Below, one piece after another: positions 48,688 through 59,543 of a stretch of DNA of 64,000 bases. A program made the position numbers and the translations under genes. Under the pieces are notes generated by a model that was not told the origin of the DNA, did no database searches, and was given only the letters and a program-made list of their open reading frames with translations. The stretch spans positions 11,140,263-11,204,262 of the forward strand of contig CM039196.1 in the NCBI GenBank assembly GCA_008360975.2, given 5' to 3'. This DNA is from Lichenostomus cassidix (taxonomy: Eukaryota; Chordata; Aves; Passeriformes; Meliphagidae). Every line of letters starts with the position of its first letter. The first letter of the stretch is position 1.

Positions 48688-51600
48688 GCTCTGCCAATCT
48701 CAGTCCTATCTCAAGGCACTCAAAGGAATCTTTTGAGGGGTAGAACACCAATTCCAAATTGCTTCTGGCAGTTTTGAAAAATCTCAAACAGTTGGAAAAA
48801 TCTCTGACTGCATATTAAAAGCTGTTGCTCACTTAAAAAAATATCATGGATATTTATTCAGTTTATCATCAATGCACACAAACTGCTCTACACAAAGCCA
48901 GTAATTACTAAATTCAAGCCAAGCAAATGTAAAGATTCATATGACAAACCTTCGGGCTCAAAGAGGAAACTACACAAAACAACAACAGAAACACACAAAG
49001 AAAATCAACAATTTTGATTATGTTCTTCAAAAAGTAACCAACTACTGTTATCAAACAAGAACTGTGGTGTGTGTTTGGCCTTGTGGTCATTCCTTGTGGA
49101 TGTTCTATCTGGCCCATTGCCACTAACCAAAACATCACCTTTTCCTGTACTCATGTTTTCATCATGAGTGCTTCTCCCTCCTCACCCTCAAAAAGAAATG
49201 ACATCCCACTTGTAATCAAATTATTACTCCACAAAACTCCATCTTTTGTGAATCCTCTCCCTTCTTCTGCTCTGGGGGACCAGCTGAGCTTTTCTTTTGC
49301 ATTTTGCCCAGCTCCCAGCACCCAGCCAGGCCTCACCAAGCAGCAGGACACACGGCTGCCTGTTCCACAGCAGTCATTCAAACCTAGCTCCTCATGAGCC
49401 ATCCAACAGCTCAGGAAGGGTAACACTAGTGAAATTAGGGATTTGTTGTCACCTCTGCATCTCCAGCCAGACAGAAGAGTCTGGAGAGCCAGCTCTCCAC
49501 CTCTCTATGGGCAGAGCCAGCTGCCCACAGGCACTGACCAAGAGGTGGGTGATCAGCTCACGGCTGCCTCTGGAGCTGCCTTTCCACAGCCCTTGGCTAA
49601 GATTTGATCCAGGTAATTCCTTGTGGCTCATTTGCTTGTTTTTTTAATGTTTGGGTTTTTTTCCCTCAGGACACAGGGTAAAGGCTCTCTGTTACATTCA
49701 AACTCTGTAAGACTGAAACATTAATTAGCTCATGACAATGCCAGGTAAGAGAGGAGACAAGTGTTGGGGTGGTTTCCAGGCACTTGGAGCCTGTGCTGGA
49801 CCTGCACACCTGAAAGAGCTCTCAGGGAATTCTGCCTGAGATGCTTTGAAAACTGAGGTCTGAATATACCAACAATGTATCCAGGAACACTACAACCTCA
49901 CTTGTAGGGAACTGGATTCAGACCTTGATTCCAGTACCACCTGCCATCCTCAGGCTTGTGCCAAAAAACTGAAGCAGCATTAGACTCAGCTGAGGGGGTT
50001 TGCCCTCAACAGGGAGGTTTGCAGATTTAAAACAACAGACAAAGCTCTATAAAGGAGCTGCAAACGCAACTGAGGTTTGATTTGGGGAAGCTGAACCTTA
50101 AAATAGAATAAAACAAGGGGTGATCTGCAAACTAGCACAAACAGGCATTTCCAGAAAAAGTGGAAACCAGCCAGGACAGGAATAATTATGGATGACTTAA
50201 TTAATATATTGCAGAAAGAAAATAGTTACTTTGCTAGACAGAAAGAGATGAGAAACTGAAACTCTGTGTTGTCCCAGACCTCTTAGAAATAGCATCAGCA
50301 GACTTTCTCTTCCCAGAGGTTTCAATATTCATCAAATTTATTAATAAATTGCAAAGGGTAGGTGGGAAAACAAAACAATGTGACCCTTTGAGACCAAATC
50401 CAGTGCTGATAGAAAGCCTGTGGAGTGGTTCCAGCCTGCACTAGGCCTGAGCTGAGCTCCCACCATGCACTGTCCCTTCTGATGTCAAGTTGATGGATTA
50501 CAACTTCCTAATGCAGGACTGATGCATTATGACATCCTAATGTTGGGACGATTGATTGTGACTCTTTTTTAAGTATGGCTTACTAGGCAATTATTGACAC
50601 CATCCATGCATTAGAGCCCTAATTCAGCACAAACGGGCTGACAGGCCAGTGCTGGGGGAAAAGATTAACCTATTCCAAATTTTATAGATCAGGGTGAGAC
50701 GGGGCTTGTTCTGGGACAGGGCCACCCTCTCATTACAGGCCTTTGGAGACAGCAAAACCTAAACAGTTTATGCCACATCTCGAAGAAAATTGCTTTATCC
50801 CTTCACCTCTAAGTGGATTCAGACACTGCCAGTTGACTTGGGAGTGCTTTGGGGTCAGTGCACACCCGCCAGAACATGGAGAGGGAAAAAAATCCAAAGA
50901 AAGGAAAGAGAGAGGTAAAAGCCAACGCTGTCAGCTCCTACCCTCCAACATCTGTGAGTAATGGAAGTGCGGAACCCAGGCTGGGAGTGGGGAGGTGAAG
51001 GGAGAAAGGGATGGTTGTAACAGTGACAAACAAGTCTAAGGGGACTTCTCTGCTCTCAAATGTCACTGGGGGAAGCAGACAGGAGACGGGGGAGGTAAGG
51101 AAGAGAGAAGGTCACGGCTGTAATACCCAGAGCGAGTGGACAATCAAATGTTTGCAGCTGGGCTAGGAAATGGCAATCCAGTTGCAGAGCACATCTGGCT
51201 CCCTTGCTGCGCCATGGGGCCACCTGGTTTTAATCATGCTGGGATCACCTTTGAAAAACAGAACTTAATCATAGGCCTAGTCCTAGCAATAGTGTTACAT
51301 CCAGACTTCTCTCCAGGGGAGCAGAGGGCGGGAAGGGGGGAGAAGATGAGTTAAAAAAACTTGTGCTCAATCAAGCCTGGAACTTCATCAACAATTTCCT
51401 ATTTGTCAGGTTAAAGGGAGCCACTTTTGATTTTCTACCTCTTTGCATTTGATTCCTGCTTAGCTTACACTTTCCTTATTATTATTTGGACAGGTCACAT
51501 GTGTGGGTGCTAAAGAGCACAGCAAGCAGAGGAGAAGCTATTTAAGGAGTTATTGCCTTTCCCCCACCACAGAAATGGATTTGGGATTACAAGGCCTTAC

Positions 51601-51764
51601 AGCAATCCTGGATTGTCTTCAAGAATGGGGGTGCCATGAGGACAAGCCTCTCCTGGCTCAGGAAAGGCCCAAACAGCCTCATCCTTCAGCATAATGGTGA
51701 AAACAAAAGTCTGCCCAATCCCCACTCAGGTGGAGGTGGCAGACATCAAGCTCAGAACAGCAAA
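48688..51764. other. Unannotated unique sequence, no gene recognised
   Basis: No gene or repeat recognised. Open frames reach 116 codons with no domain. Around 50510-50540 a GATG/GATT-type word recurs (TTGATGGATTACAACTTCC, CTGATGCATTATGACATCC, CGATTGATTGTGACTC), giving a weak internal periodicity of about 35 bases. Confidence 0.5.
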
Positions 51765-52152
51765 AGCAGCATTTCTTTACCCAGGCTACCGACAAATGGT
51801 GGAACTTTTTGCCATGGGTTTGACAGACACTAAAGTTTACACAGATGCAGATGACATCAGAAAAGAGGAAGAGGAGGCAGGGATCAGTCTTGATAATAGA
51901 GCATCCAAGAGACAGAGACAAAGGCGTTGGAACCACAAAGTCCATGAACAAACATCAAATTTGAATTCATGCTGATGAGTTGCTGGAGGTGAACAGCAGC
52001 TTTATGAACAGCAGGTTCATAAAGCCAAGGTTTCAGCGTGATTTCCTCCCCTTCATATAGAAGGGAAACTGAAGTTCTTTCTAGGCAACTCTTGTTCGAG
52101 GAAGCAGATGATCTTGATGATCCCTTCAAACCCAACCCATTCTGTGATTGTA
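51765..52152 (+). mobile_element. Old CR1 LINE 3' fragment
   Basis: The end, GCAGATGATCTTGATGATCC then CTTCAAACCCAACCCATTCT and GTGATTG, is a CR1 3' terminus in forward orientation (52105-52152). Upstream, TGGTGGAACTTTTTGCCATG and the segment up to about 51900 resemble the C-terminal ORF2/3' UTR stretch of older CR1 families ('ggaactccttgcca...aaagttta...ttcaaaa'). The tail is a firm match; that the whole 390 bases belong to one element is less certain. Confidence 0.6.
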
Positions 52153-52621
52153 GTAAAAAAAGAAATATTCTCCAGGCTTGAGGACAAACCCTCAGTCCAG
52201 TCCCTCAAAACCCAGTCTGGACTGCAGGACTAAAGATCTAAGTGTGATGGGACAATTTACACCTTCTGGTAATGCAAAGGAAACCTCAAACCTTGAGCCC
52301 TACTTACCAAATACTTCAAATAACTAACCTTTCCATTAGGGGTAAGATCAGATCATGGATAATCTTCAGTGCACGTAGTTCATTTTGTCACAGATACTGG
52401 GGTACGATTGCCTGCAATGCTTCAGCTATTTCACACTGTTGTCATGCTGCAAACGAGCTTTAAACTCGGCTTAACCACACCAACCACAAGTTGTTTTATA
52501 TCTTATTAGAAAAATGACTTAATTTCCGGTGTAATCTTGTACAGGAGCTCAAATCTGCAACAGCAACAGCGTCAGTATTGTAATATAATCTGGAAGTATT
52601 ATAATAAAAATAAACATAGTC
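52153..52621. other. Unannotated unique sequence
   Basis: No gene or repeat recognised between the CR1 and the MIR. Confidence 0.5.
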
Positions 52622-52802
52622 AAAGAGCATTTTACAAATGTTAATTATTACTAGGGGAGAAAATCCTGTCAGACAGGTATGTGATAGTAATAGTTATCTT
52701 ATTTTACAGGCAGAGAAACTGAGCCAAAGATTAAGAAGTTAAGTGACTTGCCCAAGGCCATAAAGAGAAGCAAAGTGAGAATAAGGACTAATAACAGGAA
52801 TT
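52622..52802 (-). mobile_element. MIR SINE
   Basis: The clearest ancient SINE of the window. In reverse orientation it follows the MIR order: GAGCATTTTACAAATGTTAA, AATCCTGTCAGACAGGTATG, TTATTTTACAGGCAGAGAAA, CTGAGCCAAAGATTAAG and AAGTGACTTGCCCAAGGCC. The last two are the complement of the MIR core ('cctcagtttcctcatctgtaaaatg' and 'ttgggcaagtcactt'). MIRs moved in the amniote ancestor, so the insertion is very old and its persistence may reflect chance or exaptation. Confidence 0.88.
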
Positions 52803-54159
52803 CCCAGCAGCCCTGCAGGCTATAAGGCCCTTTTCTATCCACCTTTTCCACAATTCCCAAATCAGTTCCACTTGATTCCAATGGCTTCAGAACAGATTTT
52901 CTGATAAGGAGACCTGCCTGACAGAGAATACATTCAGAGTGTGCAACCAAGGCTTTCAAGAGTTACCTTGATTTTTAGGAGGTTGGCTTGCACTCTCTTT
53001 TTAGAACTTTTAAGGGCATCCAAAATATCTTAATGCAGAAAAAAGCAAATTATTTGGTTTCTCTGTCCCTGTGTAAAGCCAAGCCCTGGAAAGAGCCCGG
53101 GAACAGACAGGATGTTTCAGCAGCCAGCGTATCACGCCAGTCTCTTGCTCTGTACGAAAGGTCTCCCCCATCCCAGCTGCTTTTGCACTGTGAAGCGATG
53201 GGAGGGAAGGCAGGGACTGCTCCCGTGCCTTGGAAAGACAAGGCTCGCTGTGCCACCTGCAGGGCTGGCTGGAAAAGATGCCTCTCGCAGGGATTAGCAC
53301 AAGCTCCAAGGCGGGAGCCACTGTTTGCATCCTGGATGGAGCAGCCTGGCAGCAGCTAATGAGTGTGGGGAGCAAGAACAGAACATGGACTAGAGAATGA
53401 GCCTGTCTCATTCCATTGGGTGGTTTCACTCTATTCCTGCCTGCCCTCACCTGCCTGGAAAATTTATGTTCTGTTGAATGGGGGAAACTGAAAAAACAAA
53501 AGAAATGAGAATCAAATCTGAGTTATCCAAGTTCTGTGGAACCTCTCCTACCTGTAGCTACCCCTGTTTCCCCCTGCACTGAGCTGAAGTCCTTTACCAG
53601 GACTTTCTCAGTATATTTGGCTTCTGATTAAATGTAATTATCTCCCCATAATTAGTTGTTAATGCATCTCCAAATGCACATCTTTGCCTTTACCCTATGT
53701 TTTGCTGAAGCAAATGACCTGAGCAACGAAGTTCAAGAGTTGGCCTAAATATACCTAAAAGTAATCTAGGAAAAGATCAAAGTTTTTCAGGAAGGTGAAA
53801 AATATGTGTTCCATTTTGGCTGAGGCCTTCATTGCTTGTGAGAACCTGCAGTGGAGGAGAGCAGCACTCAGAAGTTGGGAGAGATCTATTAAGTCACTGT
53901 GCCTTCACTCATGGTGATCTCTGCTGGACAGGCACTCCAGAATAATGAAGTCCTCTTTATTTGATGCTTCTGCCAACATACGCCTCTTCCCCACCACACT
54001 GATTGCTCCTGCTTTCTGCAGCGTGCTTTAAATGTCCCAAGAGATGGGGGTTCTACCACTTTCACTAAAAAATCGTTTACACAGCCTGGTAGATTCGGCC
54101 CCTGGGGAGGCTTTTTTATTGTGTTTGGTTTCAGTGAGAGCCTCGGAGGTGTCGGTCAG
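52803..54159. other. Unannotated unique sequence, no gene recognised
   Basis: No gene recognised. The minus-strand open frame of 146 codons at 53010-53450 has no domain. Confidence 0.5.
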
Positions 54160-54215
54160 TGATTGATTATTGTTTGTATTGTGGTAGCACCTACAGGCAC
54201 CGGCTGAAACTGCAG
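54160..54215 (-). mobile_element. Ancient LINE/SINE tail remnant
   Basis: The words TGATTATTGTTTGTATTGTG and GTAGCACCTACAGGCACC match a short conserved string ('attatttgtattgtggtagcacctaggagcc') that I know from the ends of old CR1/L3-type elements and derived SINEs in reptile genomes. Only about 55 bases are preserved. The orientation is the reverse of the usual tail. Confidence 0.45.
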
Positions 54216-55984
54216 ACCTGCTCCGAGGTGCTGCCGAACTCAAATTCCTGCAGGGAGGACACTTCAGCCAAGCAGAGGCACAGGGAGAAAAAAGGACTGC
54301 CCAAGCAGTGACAGATAAATGCAGAGAGGAGTGGAAATAAGCTGCTCTAAACCTGAGTCAGTTCCTGCATCCCCACCTGGGCACAACATCCAGAAGAGCA
54401 CCTCGAGCCTCCAGGTGATGTGTGCATACCCACGGGAGTTGTTCTGATGAAAGGAGCACAAAAAATAATTATGCTACCGAGTGAAACAATAATCCCATAA
54501 CAAGCAAACCCCATTAGGGCTGAGGGTGGTTTTACAGGGCTCCAGCAGAAGCCACGTGCACACAGGGCAAAGCTCCACTGCAGGGTTTTCTCTCCAGCCA
54601 TGGGGAAAACAGGGAGAATTCTGTGGACAGCAGCAGAAATGAAGAAAAATAAAGTAGGCATCAAAGGTTAAGCCACCAGATGAGGTTGCAGGAGGTGGTA
54701 GATTATGTGATCTTCTTGTATTTTAATTCAATTCTTGCCTTCCCGCCTTGAACAAATCCTCTTTTTTGGACACTAATGGCCTCCTTCCATTTATCCTCAG
54801 CAAAGTTTACTGTGAGAAGCAGCACCCGGACTGAACCATCATTCCAGAGCTAAAACAAATCATTTGCTGACTCCTCAAACGGCGAGGGGGACACAGGTAT
54901 TAAGATCAAGGTTAACACCTTCATTCAATCAGGCTCTCCATTCAGCTGGAGAATCACTCAACAGCTCAGCAAACAGAACCCAACATCCCAGTGATTTCAG
55001 GGCTTCCTTCCCTGTGCAACCCTTACAGGCACAGAAATACAGCTCTGTGTCTGAAGAGTAAAAAAAGTTACTATACTGTGGTATCTGTTAATCTGATGGA
55101 TGGTTAAAACAGAAGCTAAAACTTGAGATGCATAAATAACTGATTTTATATTTTGTTTGCATTATAGAAAAAATAGAGGAAGAGAGATTAGTTGGGCAGC
55201 AGCCCAAAATAAACACCATTTTTTTAGGGTTTTTTTCCAGTGAACTGAAAAACAGAATAACGTAACATTTTGGCCTCAAACAAAACATTTCATTTGGCCC
55301 AAGGAAAAACACTTAAAAATAACACTGAAGTTAATTCCTAAGTTTCTCCTCTGAAACAGAAATACCAAACTGCTTTTTTCTCCCAGTGTTCTGACTAGTT
55401 TCAAAAAATGGCAGTAAGGCACATGGTCTCTGCTTTAACCAATGGATTTCAGCACCTATTTCTGAGATACTTCATTTGACCAAAATCCGTATTTCCTGAG
55501 TGGGAAAAGAACAGAAGGTTTTTGAGCCAATGAGTGACTGTGCTTTGGTCAGTACAAACTGCACCGGAAGTTTTCTAATAATGAGATCTCCCATTTCCCA
55601 AGAGTGTTCACAGTATCCCTCAGAGCATGGACAACCAGAGAACATGAAGATCTCATCCAAAGATTAAAGCTCCATTTCTTGTGTCGATATTAGATCAGAC
55701 TGGAGAGGACACAGACTTACGAGACACAGACTGCAATTTAGCCTAAAAGCTCGGGCAGGACAGAATGTGTGGAAAGGGATGTTTTACCTCCAGAAGCACC
55801 TAGAAAGAATGTCCACAGTCCCAGCATATGCCACCCTCCCTTGGATTCTCCCCTCTCATTCCTGAGGCGTGTTTACGAGGCTGAGAAAAGCCCACCATAA
55901 TCCCTGGGCTGTCTAAAATATCCACAAGAGCCTTCCTGAGTCACGAAGATGACAAATGTGGGTCCAGCCAGGACTGGTCTCCAC
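54216..55984. other. Unannotated unique sequence, no gene recognised
   Basis: No gene or repeat recognised. Open frames reach about 100 codons. Confidence 0.5.
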
Positions 55985-56465
55985 TGCTTCAGTTTCAGCA
56001 ACTCCGAATGAACTTTCAGAGCATCGTGACCCGGTGAAGCCAAATCGCGCGTCCCTTGAGACCTTCTCATTCCTTTCTCGCTCCCCCTCGGCCCCCTCAT
56101 CAAATAAAGCCTGGAGTACGTGCGTCATTCTGACACATTCCCTTCAGGAAGTGATGGGAAGAGGATAGATTTTCTTCCTCCTAATGCCCTGGCTGTGTCC
56201 CTGCAGCACGAGGTCCCTCATTCCCACACTAACAGGCCTCCTGTGCGACGGGGCCGCGAGTAACCCGAGGAGCCATGACCAATGTGATGTCGGATTAGCA
56301 TCGCCCGGGGACACTGTCAGCAGCCTTCTGCTGGGCTCTTTAAGAGAATATCCTGCTGTGATTCACAACAAGTCCTGTGTTCCAGGGAGCAGAGATCTCA
56401 TCCAGCAAATTAAAAGCGCTACAGTGAATTGCAGTATTGCTGCTCGGAGCTCTCCCGGGGACTGA
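55985..56465. promoter_or_regulatory. CpG-dense orphan block
   Basis: I count 22 CpG dinucleotides in about 480 bases, roughly one in 22, against a strongly depleted background. They cluster around 56000-56050 (ATCGCGCGTCCC), 56245-56270 (GCGACGGGGCCGCGAG) and 56290-56310 (TCGGATTAGCATCGCCCGGG). The GC content is only moderate, so it may fail a strict CpG-island rule. It also contains a TGACGC-free but varied set of sites, including CAATGTGATG, GGATTAGC and ACAATAAAGC-like words. It could be an unmethylated enhancer, an alternative promoter of a non-coding RNA or a conserved element. No first exon can be identified. Confidence 0.4.
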
Positions 56466-56935
56466 CCTAAATGGTGTGTGCTCTATCAAGGGTAAAAGCC
56501 ACCTGCTACACAAAGCCTGGGCTGTGGAGCACCGAGACCCACCTGTGACCACGAGGGACACGAGGGACTGGGACTGCAGGCTGCTGCTCAACTTCTCCAT
56601 GGTTTGGCAAAGTTTGGTTCAGCGCAGCAATTTGTCTCAAGCGTGTTGAGTCACGTATCTGTAACTCTTCAATATGTTCTGCATTATTCACTGACACATA
56701 TTTGTTATCTTAATTACTAATTACAAAAAGCAGGGTGACTCACTCACAAGATGGGCTGGGGAGACCACTGGTTTGACCAGCCTTGCTGGCCGTGTGCTGG
56801 GCTGGGAGTTGTGTGCATGGCTGGCTGGGCAGGAACTGCAGCAGAAGCCTGCTCTGAAACTGCCTCCTTCAGCCTGGGACAGACAGAGCACCAGAGACCC
56901 AGCCAGGGACAGAGCAGCAATGTGAAACTCATGGA
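56466..56935. other. Unannotated unique sequence
   Basis: No gene or repeat recognised. An AT-rich section at 56640-56740 contains several TAATTA cores (CTTAATTACTAATTAC near 56709). Confidence 0.5.
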
Positions 56936-57355
56936 TTATGCAGTCACAGTGTGGGTCAGGCTGGAAGGGACCACAGTGGGTCACCTGGTCCCACCTCCCT
57001 GCTACAGCAGGGCCATCCCAGAGCACAGGGCACAGGATTGTGCCCCCACAGCTCTGGAATATCCGCAGGGAGGAGACTCTACGGCCTCTCTGGACAATCT
57101 GTTCAGGGCTCAGGCCCTGCCCAGGGAAGAAATTGTGCCTCCTGTGCAGTGGAGCTCCCTGTGCTCAGTCCCTGCCGTTTCCTCTGGTGCCATTGCTGCC
57201 CCCGGAGCAGAGCCTGGCCCTGTTCTGAGCTCCCCCTGCAGCCAGAGACACCCAGGGACACCTAGGGCTGAGGGTCCCTCTCAGCCACCTCTTCTCGAGG
57301 CTGAACAGCCCCAGCTCCCTGAGCCTCTCCTCATAAGAAAAATGCTCCTACAACA
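56936..57355 (-). mobile_element. CR1 LINE, 5'-truncated 3' end
   Basis: About 420 bases of reverse-orientation CR1. The plus strand begins with a decayed tail, TGCAGTCACAGTGTGGGTCA, followed by GGCTGGAAGGGACCACAGTG, GTCACCTGGTCCCACCTCCC and the complement of the ORF2 C-terminal region. It extends to CTCGAGGCTGAACAGCCCCA and CCTGAGCCTCTCCTCATAAG. It differs from the 3974 fragment in the 'ggtcacctggtcc' style, so it is another, older CR1 subfamily. The 222-codon plus-strand open frame over it (56751-57419) is antisense to the element and not a gene. Confidence 0.93.
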
Positions 57356-59457
57356 GTCCATGTGTAAAACCACTCAGCAGTGTATGAAGGAGTGCAGAGG
57401 GATTTGCATTTCTGCTTGATGAATACCACAGTGCCAGAGAAAAATGCTGCCTCTCTAACAAGCAAAAGCACAAGGAAATGGGGCAGGGGGAAATAAGGAA
57501 GAGATAATTGCTTTCATGGGAATACACCAAGAACCCAGGGCTTAACTCCTCTTCTCTTGCAAAATAGGATTTGTATGTCCAAATGTCAGAACTGTGGGTT
57601 TGCATCTCCTTGGGAAGTGAATGCAACACTGGCAATTCCTTCCCTTTTAGCCAGAATGCCATCAGCTGCAACACTCTGGGTGTTTGCTGTGACAGCAGCA
57701 AACCCACCAAAGAACTTCCCACTAAAGCAGGCCCTGCTCAGCCTGAGGGAGCCAACAATATCCCAGCCCAAGGTAATGTGCCTCCAAACACGTGTTGATT
57801 ACACCAAAAGAACAGGAACACTCAGCTGTGCCGCGGCTCCTCCTTTTTTCTCCCTCTGGCCTCCCACGTTACAGATTAAAACAAGAACGCATCTGGCATT
57901 TACGGAGCGTCAAAAACTTCTCTGAGACCTCCTGGAACAAACAGCCCCTCGGAGCTGCTGATAGGTCTCCAGCTCTGAGCAAGGGGTCAGACTTAGGAAC
58001 TGTCAACAGCTTCCTAATGTATGCTCTTTCTCCGGGAAAGGGGGTCCCAGGTTTTATAGCCTCATAGATTCGTTAATCAGAACACACACAGGCTGGGACA
58101 GCCACTGTTTGTTTTCTCTGACAAGTTTGGCATTTTCCTCCTGGGAGCCAGGAAGCTTTAAAGGCGTAAGGCTCTCCCACTTTAACTGGACAAGAAAACC
58201 AGTCTGGACAAACTGAGACATGTCATCGTGGCTGCTTAATTCGGAGCCAGAAGGTGCCATTTTAGAGAGTTTACAACATCAATGTCAGGGCAAAGGAAAT
58301 TAAATTCCCCTCCCTCTCCTCCCCCGATGTCTCCATTTTCTCCAGGCTTTCACCCTGTACCTCAGGACAGTCTGGCCCATCAGACGACCAATACATGTGG
58401 CCATGCTGATAATGATGTTCCCATCAGGAAGCTGCTCCAGAGGGAGTGCTCCAAGCAAAGCAAGCCTGCCCTGGGTGGTGGCAATGTGCCACAAACTGCT
58501 TCTGTTCACTCATGACAGCGCCTTAAAAGCCAGAAACATGAAATGGCAAACACAGCGAGCAAAACTTCTAAATGAAACTACACCCCCTTCAAATCAGCAG
58601 TTCTGTGATGTAGACTCTGCCATCAGAGTAAGGACTTACTATAAATAACTCCCAGACAATCACAAAGGGGAATTCCAAGTGTTTCCAAGGCGGTGTAGCC
58701 CAGCCACTAAAAATAAAAAGTATCTTAAGTCCTAGAAGCTGCCATAATTTATTACACTTTAATGGCCTGGATGAGACAAGAAAATTATACTCTTAAGATT
58801 TTATGCCATCAAGAAGGAGGAATCAACGGGAGGATTTCAGCAAAAACAATGTCAGCCTCTTTTCCTCATGTCTTGCTCAACAGTGGAAGTCTCTCCTATG
58901 AAATCATTCCAGCAGCAGGAAGGCTGCAGAGACCCTCACTGTGCTCCTGGCAGAGAACAACTATCACAGTCCACATGCTGCAGTCCACTGCAGCTCAGCA
59001 CCTCCCCAGGCCACTGACTCCCACCACAAAGGGAGTCTTCAGCACTTCTCCTATTTCTTACAACTCCTCCTAAGCACCTGCTGTAAGGCACGACCAGAGA
59101 CAGTTTCTGGGGACAGATGGATCTGCTGGCAGTTACAGCAATCTGAGGCCCTGCTCCACGGGCACATTCCCATTCTTCCTTCATGCTATTCCTCTCTCCT
59201 TCCTCTCTTTGACTGGAATTCTTGGTTTCCACAACCTCTGGCTCTAGTACTGACTCTGGCTCTAGCACAGCTATTAAAACACTCCATGATGGGAATGGCC
59301 AAGATTAAGGAAGGCAGTGTCCAACAGTGATACCTTGCAGGAGGAACACTCCATTTTCCTTCTTTAGAATGGGAACTGGCTTTACCTTTGTGTTTTAAGC
59401 ACAGCACACACACCCATGCCAAGTCACACAGGCATTTCTCCTGTCACTGGCTGGAGC
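57356..59457. other. Unannotated unique sequence, no gene recognised
   Basis: No gene recognised. A pyrimidine tract lies at about 58303-58340. Open frames reach 129 codons with no domain. A CTGGCTCTAG word is duplicated at about 59238-59265. Confidence 0.5.
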
Positions 59458-59543
59458 AATGCTTATATCTTGCTGAAGTCAAAGCATGTCCCATTGAAGT
59501 TACAATGAAACACTGTGCTTAAGTGCTTTGCTGAATCAGAGCC
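59458..59543 (+). mobile_element. Second copy of the unnamed inverted-repeat element (one side)
   Basis: The right end, CTGTGCTTAAGTGCTTTGCT then GAATCAGAGCC, closely matches the right end of the element at 29389-29640 (CATGGTTAATTGCTTTGCTG then AATCAAAGC). The preceding CCATTGAAGTTACAATGAAA fits the central words I recall for this reptile family. The left terminal repeat is decayed (GGAGCAATGCTTATATCTTG). Two copies in 30 kb point to a dispersed family and not to chance. Confidence 0.55.

Noticed and set aside
51694..51975. 93-codon open frame with charged C-terminal part
   Set aside because: Overlaps a probable old CR1 fragment; no conserved domain.
56751..57419. 222-codon plus-strand open frame
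   Set aside because: It lies antisense across a CR1 fragment; GC-rich sequence lowers stop frequency.
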